A DNA stretch of 64,000 nt, taken from assembly GCA_013286935.1 (NCBI GenBank), contig JABDES010000002.1, positions 62,001 through 126,000 of the forward strand. The letters run 5' to 3'. Positions 46,123 to 55,420 of this stretch are shown piece by piece. This stretch comes from Candidatus Babelota bacterium. Lineage in GTDB: Bacteria > Babelota > Babeliae > Babelales > Vermiphilaceae. The translations under genes and the position numbers were made by a program. The stretch's first letter is position 1; each line of letters begins with the position of its first letter. Under the pieces are notes generated by a model, which did not search any database, was not told where the DNA came from, and was given only the letters and a program-made list of their open reading frames with translations.

Positions 46123-46841
46123 ACACAAGATCCAAGCTCGTTTTGACAACGTGTTGGACCGTTGCGTAAAGAAAATGGCTTGTCGCCAGATACAGACTTA
46201 CGAGTAACCATGTTCAACCCATCGTCAATACACCATGATAGAGAAGCTGATTTCTTAACAGATCTAAATTCCAAAATCATTTCTCCCGTATCAGAGTTTA
46301 AAATAGGCAACCCATCAGCGCCAAAAGCATCAAATACAACCTCATATGCTGTTTTGAATCGACTTAACTCACACGACAAAAATACACGATATTCTGGCGC
46401 CAATTCAACCGATTTTATCGACAACGGTACAAATCTTTTGTTGTCCGTATTCAAAATTATAGACCAGGCAGAAGTTGGACTGTCAAGCAATATGTCATAC
46501 AGGCTGAGAACAAAAAACGTAATACGGTTTCTATTTTCATCTAACTGGGCGTCTAGAAAGATTTTAAGTCGTTTTTCGTCTAATCCAAGCCGCTGGGCAT
46601 ATACATGCGCATAGGTAGTACGTACCTTGTCAGACAGCCAAAGGGCATCAAAAAGAGCACATGTAGAAAATTGATTATAAATGCTAACCGATCTTATATG
46701 TCCACGCACACAATCAGCCCTGTCATAAACCTTATTGCCTTGGTAAAAGTTGCGCTTGCCCCAATCAACATAAAGACAACAACCTGGCAATATTATTATC
46801 AAAAGACTCACCACAACATGCACTAAGAACGGATACCTCAT
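46119..46841 (-). CDS. Predicted lipoprotein of unknown family
   Basis: A 240-residue protein. The start is placed at the ATG with AGAGGG 6 bases upstream. The signal peptide ends in 'LLIIILPGC', a good lipobox with lipidated Cys near residue 21. The mature domain is mixed alpha/beta, with 'LIDNRITFFVLSLYDI'-like strand text and 'PEYRVFLSCELSRFKTAYEV'. It is translationally coupled to rpiB, although the two functions seem unrelated. No family was recognised. Confidence 0.72.
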   Translation of the reverse strand: MRYPFLVHVVVSLLIIILPGCCLYVDWGKRNFYQGNKVYDRADCVRGHIRSVSIYNQFSTCALFDALWLSDKVRTTYAHVYAQRLGLDEKRLKIFLDAQLDENRNRITFFVLSLYDILLDSPTSAWSIILNTDNKRFVPLSIKSVELAPEYRVFLSCELSRFKTAYEVVFDAFGADGLPILNSDTGEMILEFRSVKKSASLSWCIDDGLNMVTRKSVSGDKPFSLRNGPTRCQNELGSCV

Positions 46842-46945
46842 ACTCGACCCTCTCATATCACCAAAATTGCTTTATACCATATCTTAAACTGGTATTCTAA
46901 AAAAACTGTGGTATTTTACAAGAACGATATACGAAGGATTTGATA

Positions 46946-48184
46946 ATGAAAAATATTGTTCTCCTTCTCTCATGGCGGTATATAACGCATTCCGCCACAG
47001 AAAAAACCGTTTCAACGATGATTGCGATATGCTTTCTTGGTGTTTTTTTGGGCGCATTTTCTTTATCCTTGGTAACCGCGATTATGAACGGCTTTGAAAA
47101 GGACCTGTACAAAAAGATGCAAGGTATTCATTCTAACGGTATCATTCGCTCAGAATCGAATAACCTAAACTACAACGCCATAAAAAAAGTTCTTCAAACG
47201 GAATTTCCCCAGGTTTTAGGAATAAGTCCTACAAGCAGTAGCTATGTACTGGTACCAGGAAACAATAATGACGATATTCCGGATGTGATTATTGTGAAGG
47301 CCATTGATCCAACGGCTGAAGCAACGGTAACAACCATTGCTCAAAAAATTACCAACACAGTGCTATCTGGCAAATCACCACTCTCTTGCGCATTATCGAA
47401 CAACAACATTTTGATGGGGAAAAAATGCGCACAGGCACTTAACCTACATATTGGTGATACCGTTACGTTTCTTTATCCTGATACACAGGCTGATAAACAA
47501 CACAGCATTAATTTATCAAAACAACAGGCACAAATAGGGGGTATTTTTTGTACAGGAATCGATGAATACGATGCACACGTTGTTTTTTGCACGTTCAATT
47601 TTTTTCACGAAATGTTTCCAGATATTGACATTACACAAATTAATATCAAATTTACGGACGATACACACGAACAGAAGCTCCTATCTGATTTAAAAAAACG
47701 TCTCGGCATTGAGGTAAGTTCGTGGAAAAATCTATATCCTGAGCTTGTATCAGCGCTCACCCTACAGAAATATGTATCTTTTTTTATCATAATGCTTATA
47801 AGTTTAGTGGCCAGTATGAATATACTCTCACTTCTATTTATGGAAATAACCAATAAACGCCCTGACATCGCAATCCTGAGAACTATGGGCGCAAGTCCAG
47901 ATACCATATCGCTCATTTTTATCAGCATTGGAGTAGGAATATCTTTCATCGCCGGCATTATTGGAATCGCTGGAGCATATGTTGTGAGCTATATATGCCA
48001 AACATATCCTTGCATTCGACTGCCAGACGTATATTACACCTCTCATCTGCCCGTTCTTATGGAATGGCACATAGCACTCACCGTTTTATTGGTAGTGCTG
48101 CTGATCAGTTTTTTTGCGAGCTGGCTACCAACACGCTCAATTAAGACACTTAATATAGCCCATATTTTGCGATCAGAAGGCTAA
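46946..48184 (+). CDS. LolC/LolE-like (FtsX/MacB-type) ABC permease
   Basis: A 412-residue permease. The ATG at 46946 follows GAAGGA. An N-terminal membrane helix (about residues 20-45) precedes a large extracytoplasmic domain. Three C-terminal helices include 'FFIIMLISLVASMNILSLLF', 'RPDIAILRTMGASPDTISLI', 'GVGISFIAGIIGIAGAYVVS' and a final helix near 'LTVLLVVLLISFFASWLPTR'. 'RPDIAILRTMGA' is diagnostic for the family. It would release lipoproteins from the inner membrane with an ATPase encoded elsewhere. It is 3 bases from pgk, so the two are cotranscribed. Confidence 0.87.
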   Translation: MKNIVLLLSWRYITHSATEKTVSTMIAICFLGVFLGAFSLSLVTAIMNGFEKDLYKKMQGIHSNGIIRSESNNLNYNAIKKVLQTEFPQVLGISPTSSSYVLVPGNNNDDIPDVIIVKAIDPTAEATVTTIAQKITNTVLSGKSPLSCALSNNNILMGKKCAQALNLHIGDTVTFLYPDTQADKQHSINLSKQQAQIGGIFCTGIDEYDAHVVFCTFNFFHEMFPDIDITQINIKFTDDTHEQKLLSDLKKRLGIEVSSWKNLYPELVSALTLQKYVSFFIIMLISLVASMNILSLLFMEITNKRPDIAILRTMGASPDTISLIFISIGVGISFIAGIIGIAGAYVVSYICQTYPCIRLPDVYYTSHLPVLMEWHIALTVLLVVLLISFFASWLPTRSIKTLNIAHILRSEG

Positions 48185-48187
48185 TCA

Positions 48188-49363
48188 ATGCTTGCCGACA
48201 TACACACAATTCGTAACAAACGCGTCCTATTGCGTGCTGATTTAAACGTACCGATTAATGACAATACTATCGTTGACGATTTTCGCCTGATCTCGCTACA
48301 ACCAACACTACATCTTTTACTTGAAAATCAATGTACCGTAACACTCATTACGCATATTGGGGGTGGACAGCAATCTGCAAAACACCCATCAACTTCTATT
48401 CTTGCGCCGTGGTTTTCACGCTGTGGCTATAAAACAATATTTGCCAACAGCATACCAATTGCATATTCATATAGTATGAATAACCTGCCAGGCACTATCA
48501 TTATTCTTGAAAATCTAAGAATGTACCCCCAGGAAGTTATGCTCGATATTTCATTTGCACAATCCTTGGCAACGTTGGGAGATTATATTATTCAAGATGC
48601 CTTTGGAGCGCTACATGATAATCATACGTCTATGACAATACTGCCACGATTATTTGCTCAAAATCGCCGGGCAGTTGGACTGCTGATACTCAAAGAATTA
48701 AAGGTACTTGAACCGATTAGAAATGATCCTAAAAAACCATTTTCACTGATTATTGGTGGAAACAAAGTAGCAAAAAAAATGCAACTCTTAATCGATATGG
48801 CACACAAAGCGCAACATATGTTGCTATGTCCAGCACTCGTTTTTTCTTATATGCATGCTCAAAATATAGCGGTTGGCAAATCTTTAATCGATCAAAAAAC
48901 AAAAAAATTATGTGACATGCTCATGCAAACGTCAGGCTCAATCATTTCATTGCCAAGAGATTATGTAGTAGCACCATACAACGACATGAACTCAGAACGC
49001 GTTATACGTAAAGGTGAATTTACCAACTCAGATGTTGGCATTTCAATAGGTCCGGAAACGGTTACTTTTTTTTCAGAAATAATCAACAGATCAAAAACTG
49101 TAGTGCTGAATGGGCTTTTTGGTTTACCACAACACCCTAGCACTATGGAGCCTATGAGCGAAATAATTGACGCAATGGCCAACAGCAAAGCGGTTACTAT
49201 CGTTGCCGGTGGCGACTCAGTCGCATTTGCCAGAACTCATCCTATGGCCAGCCAGATTACGCACTTTTCAACGGGTGGCGGCTCAACAATTGCCTGGCTT
49301 GCCGGTTGCGAACTTCCAGGCCTCACGGCCCTGACTAATGATCAATCAGCATCAACGATTTGA
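48188..49363 (+). CDS. pgk: Divergent phosphoglycerate kinase
   Basis: A 391-residue PGK by overall layout: 'VLLRADLNVPINDNTIVDDF', 'ENLRMYPQE', 'DAFGALHDNHTSM', 'IIGGNKVAKKMQLLIDM', 'GGDSVAFA', and the C-terminal 'STGGGSTIAWLAGCELPGL'. Several residues usually invariant are changed. The SHxGRP loop reads H56-I-G-G59-G, losing its Arg. The DAFGxxHR Arg is Asp144. The NGPxGxFE block reads 'NGLFGLPQHP'. The lysine of the GGxKV motif and the first-loop Asp/Asn remain. It may be a weakened or re-purposed kinase. The 3' end overlaps the convergent gene by 22 bases. Confidence 0.82.
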   Translation: MLADIHTIRNKRVLLRADLNVPINDNTIVDDFRLISLQPTLHLLLENQCTVTLITHIGGGQQSAKHPSTSILAPWFSRCGYKTIFANSIPIAYSYSMNNLPGTIIILENLRMYPQEVMLDISFAQSLATLGDYIIQDAFGALHDNHTSMTILPRLFAQNRRAVGLLILKELKVLEPIRNDPKKPFSLIIGGNKVAKKMQLLIDMAHKAQHMLLCPALVFSYMHAQNIAVGKSLIDQKTKKLCDMLMQTSGSIISLPRDYVVAPYNDMNSERVIRKGEFTNSDVGISIGPETVTFFSEIINRSKTVVLNGLFGLPQHPSTMEPMSEIIDAMANSKAVTIVAGGDSVAFARTHPMASQITHFSTGGGSTIAWLAGCELPGLTALTNDQSASTI

Positions 49364-50502
49364 CCGGTATCATTATTGTCCGGCAGATTATCTTGCACAT
49401 CTAGTGCAGACTGATCGGAGCCATATTCTTCTGATTGGTCAGCAGCATGAGTTCCGTTATTGCCACAAAACCGTTCTTTCAATTGCAATACGTACGGTTT
49501 AACCTTTTTAATCCCAACATATGAAGCAACTGCAAGGCAAGCTATGGAAGCTACCGCAACGGCTCCTGTTAAGGCAACCGCAACTTTGTGAGGCGCTAAA
49601 TACTTGAGCGCAGCAAGTCTTTTGAACTCTGTTTGTCTTGAAAACAACTTGCTGCTCGCCAGTAAAAATGCATTCTCCTCGCCATCTTTTTGGGTGCTTG
49701 GTCGGTAATCTTCTAGATCAACACCATCGATCTTAGCCGCTAAGTGAAGCATGCCTTGATTTTGATGATGCGCTAAAATAGCGCCAATTATTTTTTTTCT
49801 TTTATCCATATCATTGTCTGATATAAGGTAAACGTTTTGGTAATGGGCAAGCCTGAAATATAAAGCCTGAGTTACCCAGTAGGGAGCATCCTTATCATCA
49901 GCAGAATGAATTAATATTATAGGTACATTATGATCAAGATTTTCAACGTTATCTATTGGCTGGCTACCGGAAGGATCATACGGCAAATCTTGCAAAAAAA
50001 CCATCAAGTATGGAAACCAATTGTATGCATAAGGCAGCTTGGTTATAAACGAACCCTTGGATTGCGTTGCGTTGTAAAACATTTCCTCATTTGCGTCAGC
50101 CACAACCGATTCGCATATTAATGCTGACACTTTTGCGGGATGTGGCCTATTGCTGGCATAATAACCAAGCGTAGCTGTCGTATCTATACCATGAGCATAA
50201 ACAATGACAGCCGCAACCCTATCTTCCCAGGTATTCATAGACACCTGCTCAATAAATGCTTGAGATTTAGCCTGTCCCAGGTCATGATTACCTTTGTCCG
50301 AATCACATCTATATGAAAAAGATATCATACCATTGGATTGATAAGGTGATTGGCTCAAGATGGCTTCAAGGTCTCTGCAATTATTGTTTTTGCCAATATT
50401 GTAAACTATGCATTTTTCTTTGCTACCACCGCCATCCATAGGACAAATACTAAAAGTTACTAATCCTAAACTGACAACCAATAATCTTAATAATGTATTC
50501 AT
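49342..50502 (-). CDS. Exported alpha/beta hydrolase-like protein with C-terminal membrane segment, copy A
   Basis: The start is ATG 50502 with GGAG at 6 bases, giving 386 residues and a signal peptide (MNTLLRLLVVSLGLVTFSIC). Central text recalls a hydrolase fold ('VIVYAHGIDTTATLGYYASN', 'ALICESVV', 'PIILIHSADDKDAPY'), but no GXSXG elbow is present, so catalysis is doubtful. A membrane helix (about 305-330) follows 'YLAPHKVAVAL', then an acidic Asn/Asp/Gln tail. It is a paralogue of the next gene. Confidence 0.75.
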   Translation of the reverse strand: MNTLLRLLVVSLGLVTFSICPMDGGGSKEKCIVYNIGKNNNCRDLEAILSQSPYQSNGMISFSYRCDSDKGNHDLGQAKSQAFIEQVSMNTWEDRVAAVIVYAHGIDTTATLGYYASNRPHPAKVSALICESVVADANEEMFYNATQSKGSFITKLPYAYNWFPYLMVFLQDLPYDPSGSQPIDNVENLDHNVPIILIHSADDKDAPYWVTQALYFRLAHYQNVYLISDNDMDKRKKIIGAILAHHQNQGMLHLAAKIDGVDLEDYRPSTQKDGEENAFLLASSKLFSRQTEFKRLAALKYLAPHKVAVALTGAVAVASIACLAVASYVGIKKVKPYVLQLKERFCGNNGTHAADQSEEYGSDQSALDVQDNLPDNNDTGQIVDAD

Positions 50503-50551
50503 GAGAATCTCCATGTTGTTAATTATCTTCATAATTTTAATCGCACAGCGT

Positions 50552-51646
50552 TCATTTGGTGAATAAATCCAGCCCCTGATCACTGTCGTCGCCCATCGCG
50601 CCTTGCGCCTTTTGCTCACGTTGGCCAGAGTCAGATGCTTCTGGCTGACCAGATTGATTATCAAAATCCTGATTTTCGCCATTACATAGCTGTTCCTTTA
50701 ACGTTAACAGCCCACGTTTTACTTTTTGAACCACTTTGACCACGCCATAAGTTATCCCAGCAACGGTCGCCAGCGACACTCCTGTCAATAAAGTTGCTGC
50801 AATAGCAGCGGCAACCTTGTGTGGCGCAAAAAATGGTAACTGGGCCAGCCTTAAAAACTCTGCCTTTTTTGCGATGTATTGATTATACGCCACTTTAAAT
50901 TCATTCTGATCACCACCGCTATTAACATCTGGCTTGTAATCTTCATCCTTTAATGGCCCTTGAATCGTACAGGCGTCCGTTTTACCCAAAAGGCTGCGAA
51001 CAATACACTGCTTATCGGCTTGAAGCGGAAGGTGGTAAGCACCATTGCATAATTTAGTCTTATCTATCAAAATATTCGTGTGCTCTGACCCATCAAGAGA
51101 AATGTAATACACATTTTCACGCCCCTGCCCATGCCTGAGCTTATAATACAAGGCTTTAATTGCATCGTGAGTCGCCAGATTGTCATCAACAGAATTAATA
51201 AATACTATAGAAGTCTGCGCAGGCAGGGTATCCAAACCAATAACCAAATTATCACACAGTGGATCGTAATTGTAGGCAATGAGACCCGAAAGCTTTGCTG
51301 CATACGGCAGCCAATTATATGCATACGGTAATTTTGTTATCAATGGAATTGCCTGAAACTTTCTAAAAATCGCCTCATTTTCATCCAAAACCGCACCTTC
51401 GCATATTAAGAATTCTGCTTGACACGCCTTATTATAGTCTCTAGAAACGCTAAGGGCGCCAAATGCGCCTCTATCCGTCGCATGAATAATAAAAGGTCTC
51501 ATATTTTCATTGTTAACTTTAGTATGTAATGTCTGACCAAGACTCGACTCGCCACAAGAAAAGCGACCATAATCTGTAACATATTCCACCTTAGCCATTG
51601 TAAAGAAATAACTTCCACTTTTTGGAAATAATGGCACAACTAACAT
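50552..51646 (-). CDS. Hydrolase-like membrane protein, copy B, main open part
   Basis: A 364-residue frame homologous to copy A from about its residue 55 onward: 'PFIIHATDRGAFGALSVSRD', 'LITKLPYAYNWLPYAAKLSG', 'IVFINSVDDNLATHDAIKAL', 'FFAPHKVAAAIAATLLTGVS', then an acidic tail. It has no signal peptide of its own. The missing N-terminus is found in the same frame just upstream (51689-51856), separated by TGA and TAA. It is therefore either a broken gene or one now starting internally. Confidence 0.6.
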   Translation of the reverse strand: MLVVPLFPKSGSYFFTMAKVEYVTDYGRFSCGESSLGQTLHTKVNNENMRPFIIHATDRGAFGALSVSRDYNKACQAEFLICEGAVLDENEAIFRKFQAIPLITKLPYAYNWLPYAAKLSGLIAYNYDPLCDNLVIGLDTLPAQTSIVFINSVDDNLATHDAIKALYYKLRHGQGRENVYYISLDGSEHTNILIDKTKLCNGAYHLPLQADKQCIVRSLLGKTDACTIQGPLKDEDYKPDVNSGGDQNEFKVAYNQYIAKKAEFLRLAQLPFFAPHKVAAAIAATLLTGVSLATVAGITYGVVKVVQKVKRGLLTLKEQLCNGENQDFDNQSGQPEASDSGQREQKAQGAMGDDSDQGLDLFTK

Positions 51647-51688
51647 TACATAAAACTTTTTGTACGAGTGGTACTTATTTCTTTACGG

Positions 51689-51856
51689 TCACTTAGCACC
51701 TTGATAGCTTGATCCAGCCACAAGCGCTTGCACATACCTTTCATTATGTACATACCTTCCTCCAGATATCATGTAAATATCGCAATCGCTACTCATCGCA
51801 ACAACAGGAAAGGCTATAAGGCCTAGGAGAATACTCGTTACTATTATTTTTTTCAT
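51689..51856 (-). CDS. Detached N-terminal part of copy B (signal peptide plus leader domain)
   Basis: A 55-residue frame with AGGAC 7 bases before the ATG and a clean signal peptide (MKKIIVTSILLGLIAFPVVA). The rest ('CDIYMISGGRYVHNERYVQA', 'LVAGSSYQ') aligns with the start of copy A ('CIVYNIGKNNNCRDLEAILS', 'QSPYQ'). It is in frame with 50552-51646. It may be translated as a small secreted peptide or be part of a pseudogene. Confidence 0.6.
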   Translation of the reverse strand: MKKIIVTSILLGLIAFPVVAMSSDCDIYMISGGRYVHNERYVQALVAGSSYQGAK

Positions 51857-51986
51857 TATGAGTCCTATGATGTATGCTTTTATGCATTGAATTGACTATT
51901 TTACTATTATTCTAGCAAATTATAATAAAATGTCCATAGCAGATCTCATAGGACATTGAATCTGGGCAGCATTCGTGAGCGGCAGA

Positions 51987-52538
51987 CTAAGGAATCAGGG
52001 AAACATTCACTGGACAGAAGGACAGGAGGACCACTCCCTCTGGTAAAAAGTCATCATGGCCCTCAAAATCGCTATCTTGGGCTCTTTCATATATAAAAAT
52101 ACCGTGATTATCGTTCTTTAGAGGCCAAGAATAGAAACCATGGCGAGAAAGATCAAGTTCTTGGGCTATGCATGCAACCGTTTCTCGCTCATCCTTTTTA
52201 TGCCTAAATGAGCTATCGTGCATGCAAGACCGTACCTTTTGGTTAAAGGGAGATTTTTGACTATAACCAACAAAATAGTCCGGAGATTGCCAAATATCAC
52301 CGTCATGCTCAGAAAAATCGGCTCGGCAATGTCCTGCAGCACCCCTCAAACAATCAAAATCAGGATTGTCAATAAAATATGCTGCTTTATCAATATTAAA
52401 ACAACGCTCATTGCACAACTCATGCAATACAAGATCGGTAAGATTGTCATGTCCATGAAGTGATAATATCTTGCGTGGTAACATACTCAAATGCTCAAGT
52501 ATGTTTTTTTTGCGTTCCAGCAATAAATCTGGATTCAT
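51987..52538 (-). CDS. Unknown protein, no signal peptide
   Basis: Not recognised. The ATG at 52538 with GAGGAG at 6 bases gives 183 residues. There is no membrane segment. It is rich in Asp, His, Cys and Phe, with 'ILSLHGHDNLTDLVLHELCN', 'CLRGAAGHCRADFSEHDGDI' and several His/Cys that could bind metal. It stands alone between the hydrolase-like pair and a divergent exported gene. Confidence 0.6.
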   Translation of the reverse strand: MNPDLLLERKKNILEHLSMLPRKILSLHGHDNLTDLVLHELCNERCFNIDKAAYFIDNPDFDCLRGAAGHCRADFSEHDGDIWQSPDYFVGYSQKSPFNQKVRSCMHDSSFRHKKDERETVACIAQELDLSRHGFYSWPLKNDNHGIFIYERAQDSDFEGHDDFLPEGVVLLSFCPVNVSLIP

Positions 52539-52783
52539 GCAAGGCTCCTCGGTATAAAAGGAATTGCTAACTACTTCTATCATCCTTGTTTTCACACTTC
52601 ATGGTTTTTTCATAGAACTATTTTAATAGTAGCAACGCTATAAGAAAAAATGCAACCCCTTGCCAAGGCATACTACATATAATTTTTAAAAATCGCCCGT
52701 TGACAGTGTAGCCCTATTATTTTATGTTCAATTAAAGCCTTCATAACTATAAACAACCGTGCCTTTTGCAACAAACCATCGCA

Positions 52784-53845
52784 ATGAAACAGATATACGT
52801 AGCTAGCACCTCTGCATTATTATTCATATCAATCGCTATGGCTCGTAGCCCATTAAGACCCAGCGATCCAAAGGCTCCTAATATCACTATCCGCTGGGAA
52901 CATGCTCCGGAAAAAAAACTCTGCATAACAGACTCACACTTAGAAGTTCATCCAATTTTTTCCATTAACAATAGCTCTCTCGAGAAACATTTTGTGCCGC
53001 AGGACGGAATTATGTACACAAAAAATAAAACAAATATGAGATTGGACCCTACAACAATTACCAGCCTCATTGAAACCTTATTGGTTCAAATAAAACAAAA
53101 AAAAAAGAAATATACAGATTTCACTATTATAAAACGAAAAAATTTTAGCTTTAAAAAACAATGCGGACTTCTTATTGTCGCATTTAACGACTATCCACTC
53201 ATTTTAAAACTTTTTGTAGAAACACCGCGCACATTTTTTGATTATCATGCAAAGGGAATAGAATCAATCTGTTTTTTTTATATGTCGGGCGGGGCAAACA
53301 GACATGTAACCGGTTTAACACGCATTAAAAATAAGGAACGAATTTTAGAAAAAGCGCAAAAATTTGAAAATTGGAAATCAAGTATTCAGATTCCCCGAAA
53401 ATGGTTCTGGTTGCCAAACAATCCTAAATATTTGCAGCTTACAGGTAAAAACATTGGCCCTCATGAATTATTACAAACGCGCATTCCCGCGGTATATGCA
53501 ATAATAGCTGATTGCGTCGATACTCAGCAAAAAACATCACTAACAACCCAGGAACAATCTAATATTATTTTACAGATGTCGTCAGATCTTGATTTGTTTA
53601 TCGATGCTCATCGCGATAACTTCGTATTCACTGACGAAATTATCAACGAGCATCCAAAAATAATAGTACTCGACACGGAACATTTCCCCTCCATAGTGGG
53701 CATAAAAGAGCCGACCTCATTTGTAAGTTATTTTGAGTGGTATTTGGCGCTCATCAAACGGTGCTTTTTTAACTGTTATTTAAGACACAAAAAAAGCCAA
53801 CAAACCGCTCAACTCCAACCACACAAACTACTTTTATGGGAATAA
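52784..53845 (+). CDS. Exported protein with protein-kinase-like motifs
   Basis: A 353-residue protein starting at ATG 52784 (an in-frame TTG lies 18 bases earlier) with signal peptide (MKQIYVASTSALLFISIAMA). 'YPLILKLFVETP' places a Lys (K142) where kinases have the VAIK lysine. 'IDAHRDNFVF' (H276-R-D278-N) resembles the HRDxxxxN catalytic loop, and 'IIVLDTEHF' (D297) resembles the metal-binding DFG Asp. This is a tentative kinase or APH-like fold. Export would place it outside the cell, where it could act on host proteins. It overlaps dnaA convergently by 12 bases. Confidence 0.6.
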   Translation: MKQIYVASTSALLFISIAMARSPLRPSDPKAPNITIRWEHAPEKKLCITDSHLEVHPIFSINNSSLEKHFVPQDGIMYTKNKTNMRLDPTTITSLIETLLVQIKQKKKKYTDFTIIKRKNFSFKKQCGLLIVAFNDYPLILKLFVETPRTFFDYHAKGIESICFFYMSGGANRHVTGLTRIKNKERILEKAQKFENWKSSIQIPRKWFWLPNNPKYLQLTGKNIGPHELLQTRIPAVYAIIADCVDTQQKTSLTTQEQSNIILQMSSDLDLFIDAHRDNFVFTDEIINEHPKIIVLDTEHFPSIVGIKEPTSFVSYFEWYLALIKRCFFNCYLRHKKSQQTAQLQPHKLLLWE

Positions 53846-55252
53846 GGTTGCACGAATTTCACGCTCCATACGCTCTACCTTAATACGGAATTGTGGCTCT
53901 GATTTCATTTCATTCGCAACCTTCTCAAGGCCATGTATAACTGTCGAATGGTCGCGTCCACCAAAAAAGTCACCTATGGCGCGCAAAGACCTTCCGGTCA
54001 AATGCTTAATGAGAAACATTGCAACGTGGCGAGCTTGCACATAGGCTTGCGTACGACTCCGTGCATATAAGTCATCTGGTGTACACAGATAATGTGATGC
54101 AACAATACGTATCACCGAGTCCAACTGTGATCCTTTTGGTTCCATTTCAGTTGTAGCCGGCGCACGATGTAATACTTTATGCGCAAGCTCAATCGAAATA
54201 GCTTGTTGCATAAGCGACGCAAACGCTAAAACACGAATTAGGGCTCCTTCTAATTCTCTAATATTAGACACAACTCTTGATGCAATAAATTGCGCTACTT
54301 CATCATTTAAATCATTTCCATGAGCGCGAGCTTTTTGCTTTACAATCGCCATCTTGGTTTCAAAACTGGGAAGATGAATATCAGCAACAAGTCCTGCAGC
54401 AAGGCGAGACTGCAATCTCTCAGCAATTCCATGCATATTTTGTGGAAACGTATCGCTTGAAAAAACAATTTGCTTACATGCATCATATAATGAATTAAAG
54501 ATGTGAAAAAAAGCCTCTTGTGTCTGTTCTTTGTTTGAAATAAATTGGATATCATCAATAAGCAACACATCAATATGACAATATTTATCCTTAAATTTGT
54601 GTACCTTATCAAACCTAATCGCATTAATAAATTCAGTTACAAATCTATCCGCAGACTGATAAAGCACAACGGAACGATTATTATTGATTTTGATTGCATT
54701 ACCAATTGCTCGCAATAAATGCGTTTTACCAAGTCCAGATTTACCATAAATAAAGAGTGGATTGTATAACGTTCCGGGTCGCTCCGTAACTGCATGTGCA
54801 GCTGCATAGGCAAGAGAGTTGCTCGGTCCTACTACAAAAGTTTCAAATTGATAGTTGTTATCTGTGGTCGCATAGGTCATTTCAGAAGGTAAACGACGTA
54901 AAGCTGGTGGCTTGCCAACCGAAGGCAACAACAGGTGTGCTGGTATAATTTTTTGTGATGTGTCCGACGCTACCTGTAGAGCATCTATTGTAGTAGGTGA
55001 GGCTGCCATATCGGTAAGCACAATACGTGGCATTTCAACATGCAACAAACGACCTAAATGAATCTGCATAGGTAACAAGTAGTTCTTGAGAACCCATTCC
55101 TTAATAAAGGTATTTGGAGCCTCTAGAAAAATCGTTTTAAGGACACTATCCCATGAACAAAATGTGATAGACTTAAACCATGTTTCTACTACGCGGCTAC
55201 CACACTCTTCACCAATCAGATGCAAAAATTGTTTCCAAATATCACTGGTCAT
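53834..55252 (-). CDS. dnaA: Chromosomal replication initiator DnaA
   Basis: A 472-residue DnaA from ATG 55252 (MTSDIWKQF...). Domain III has Walker A 'LFIYGKSGLGKTHLLRAIGN' and Walker B 'VLLIDDIQFI'. Domain IV has the DnaA-box-binding signature 'GDFFGGRDHSTVIHGLEKV' with upstream 'RQ'-type basic loop replaced by 'ARHVAMFLIKHLTGRSLRAI'. It starts replication at oriC. dnaN, recF and gyrB are not adjacent, and no DnaA-box cluster was seen nearby, so the origin need not be here. Confidence 0.95.
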   Translation of the reverse strand: MTSDIWKQFLHLIGEECGSRVVETWFKSITFCSWDSVLKTIFLEAPNTFIKEWVLKNYLLPMQIHLGRLLHVEMPRIVLTDMAASPTTIDALQVASDTSQKIIPAHLLLPSVGKPPALRRLPSEMTYATTDNNYQFETFVVGPSNSLAYAAAHAVTERPGTLYNPLFIYGKSGLGKTHLLRAIGNAIKINNNRSVVLYQSADRFVTEFINAIRFDKVHKFKDKYCHIDVLLIDDIQFISNKEQTQEAFFHIFNSLYDACKQIVFSSDTFPQNMHGIAERLQSRLAAGLVADIHLPSFETKMAIVKQKARAHGNDLNDEVAQFIASRVVSNIRELEGALIRVLAFASLMQQAISIELAHKVLHRAPATTEMEPKGSQLDSVIRIVASHYLCTPDDLYARSRTQAYVQARHVAMFLIKHLTGRSLRAIGDFFGGRDHSTVIHGLEKVANEMKSEPQFRIKVERMEREIRATLFP

Positions 55253-55420
55253 ACATTTACCAGAGCCTCTACGCATTGCAACAATGTTTATTTTAGACTC
55301 TATCGCATATAGCCGAGCATCCTAGACGTATGTCCAGTATTCAATCTAGTCTAAAATTTATTTTTAAAGCTTTTACCATGAGTATCTACTCTACCACATC
55401 AGATTTTTTTATAAAACCGC

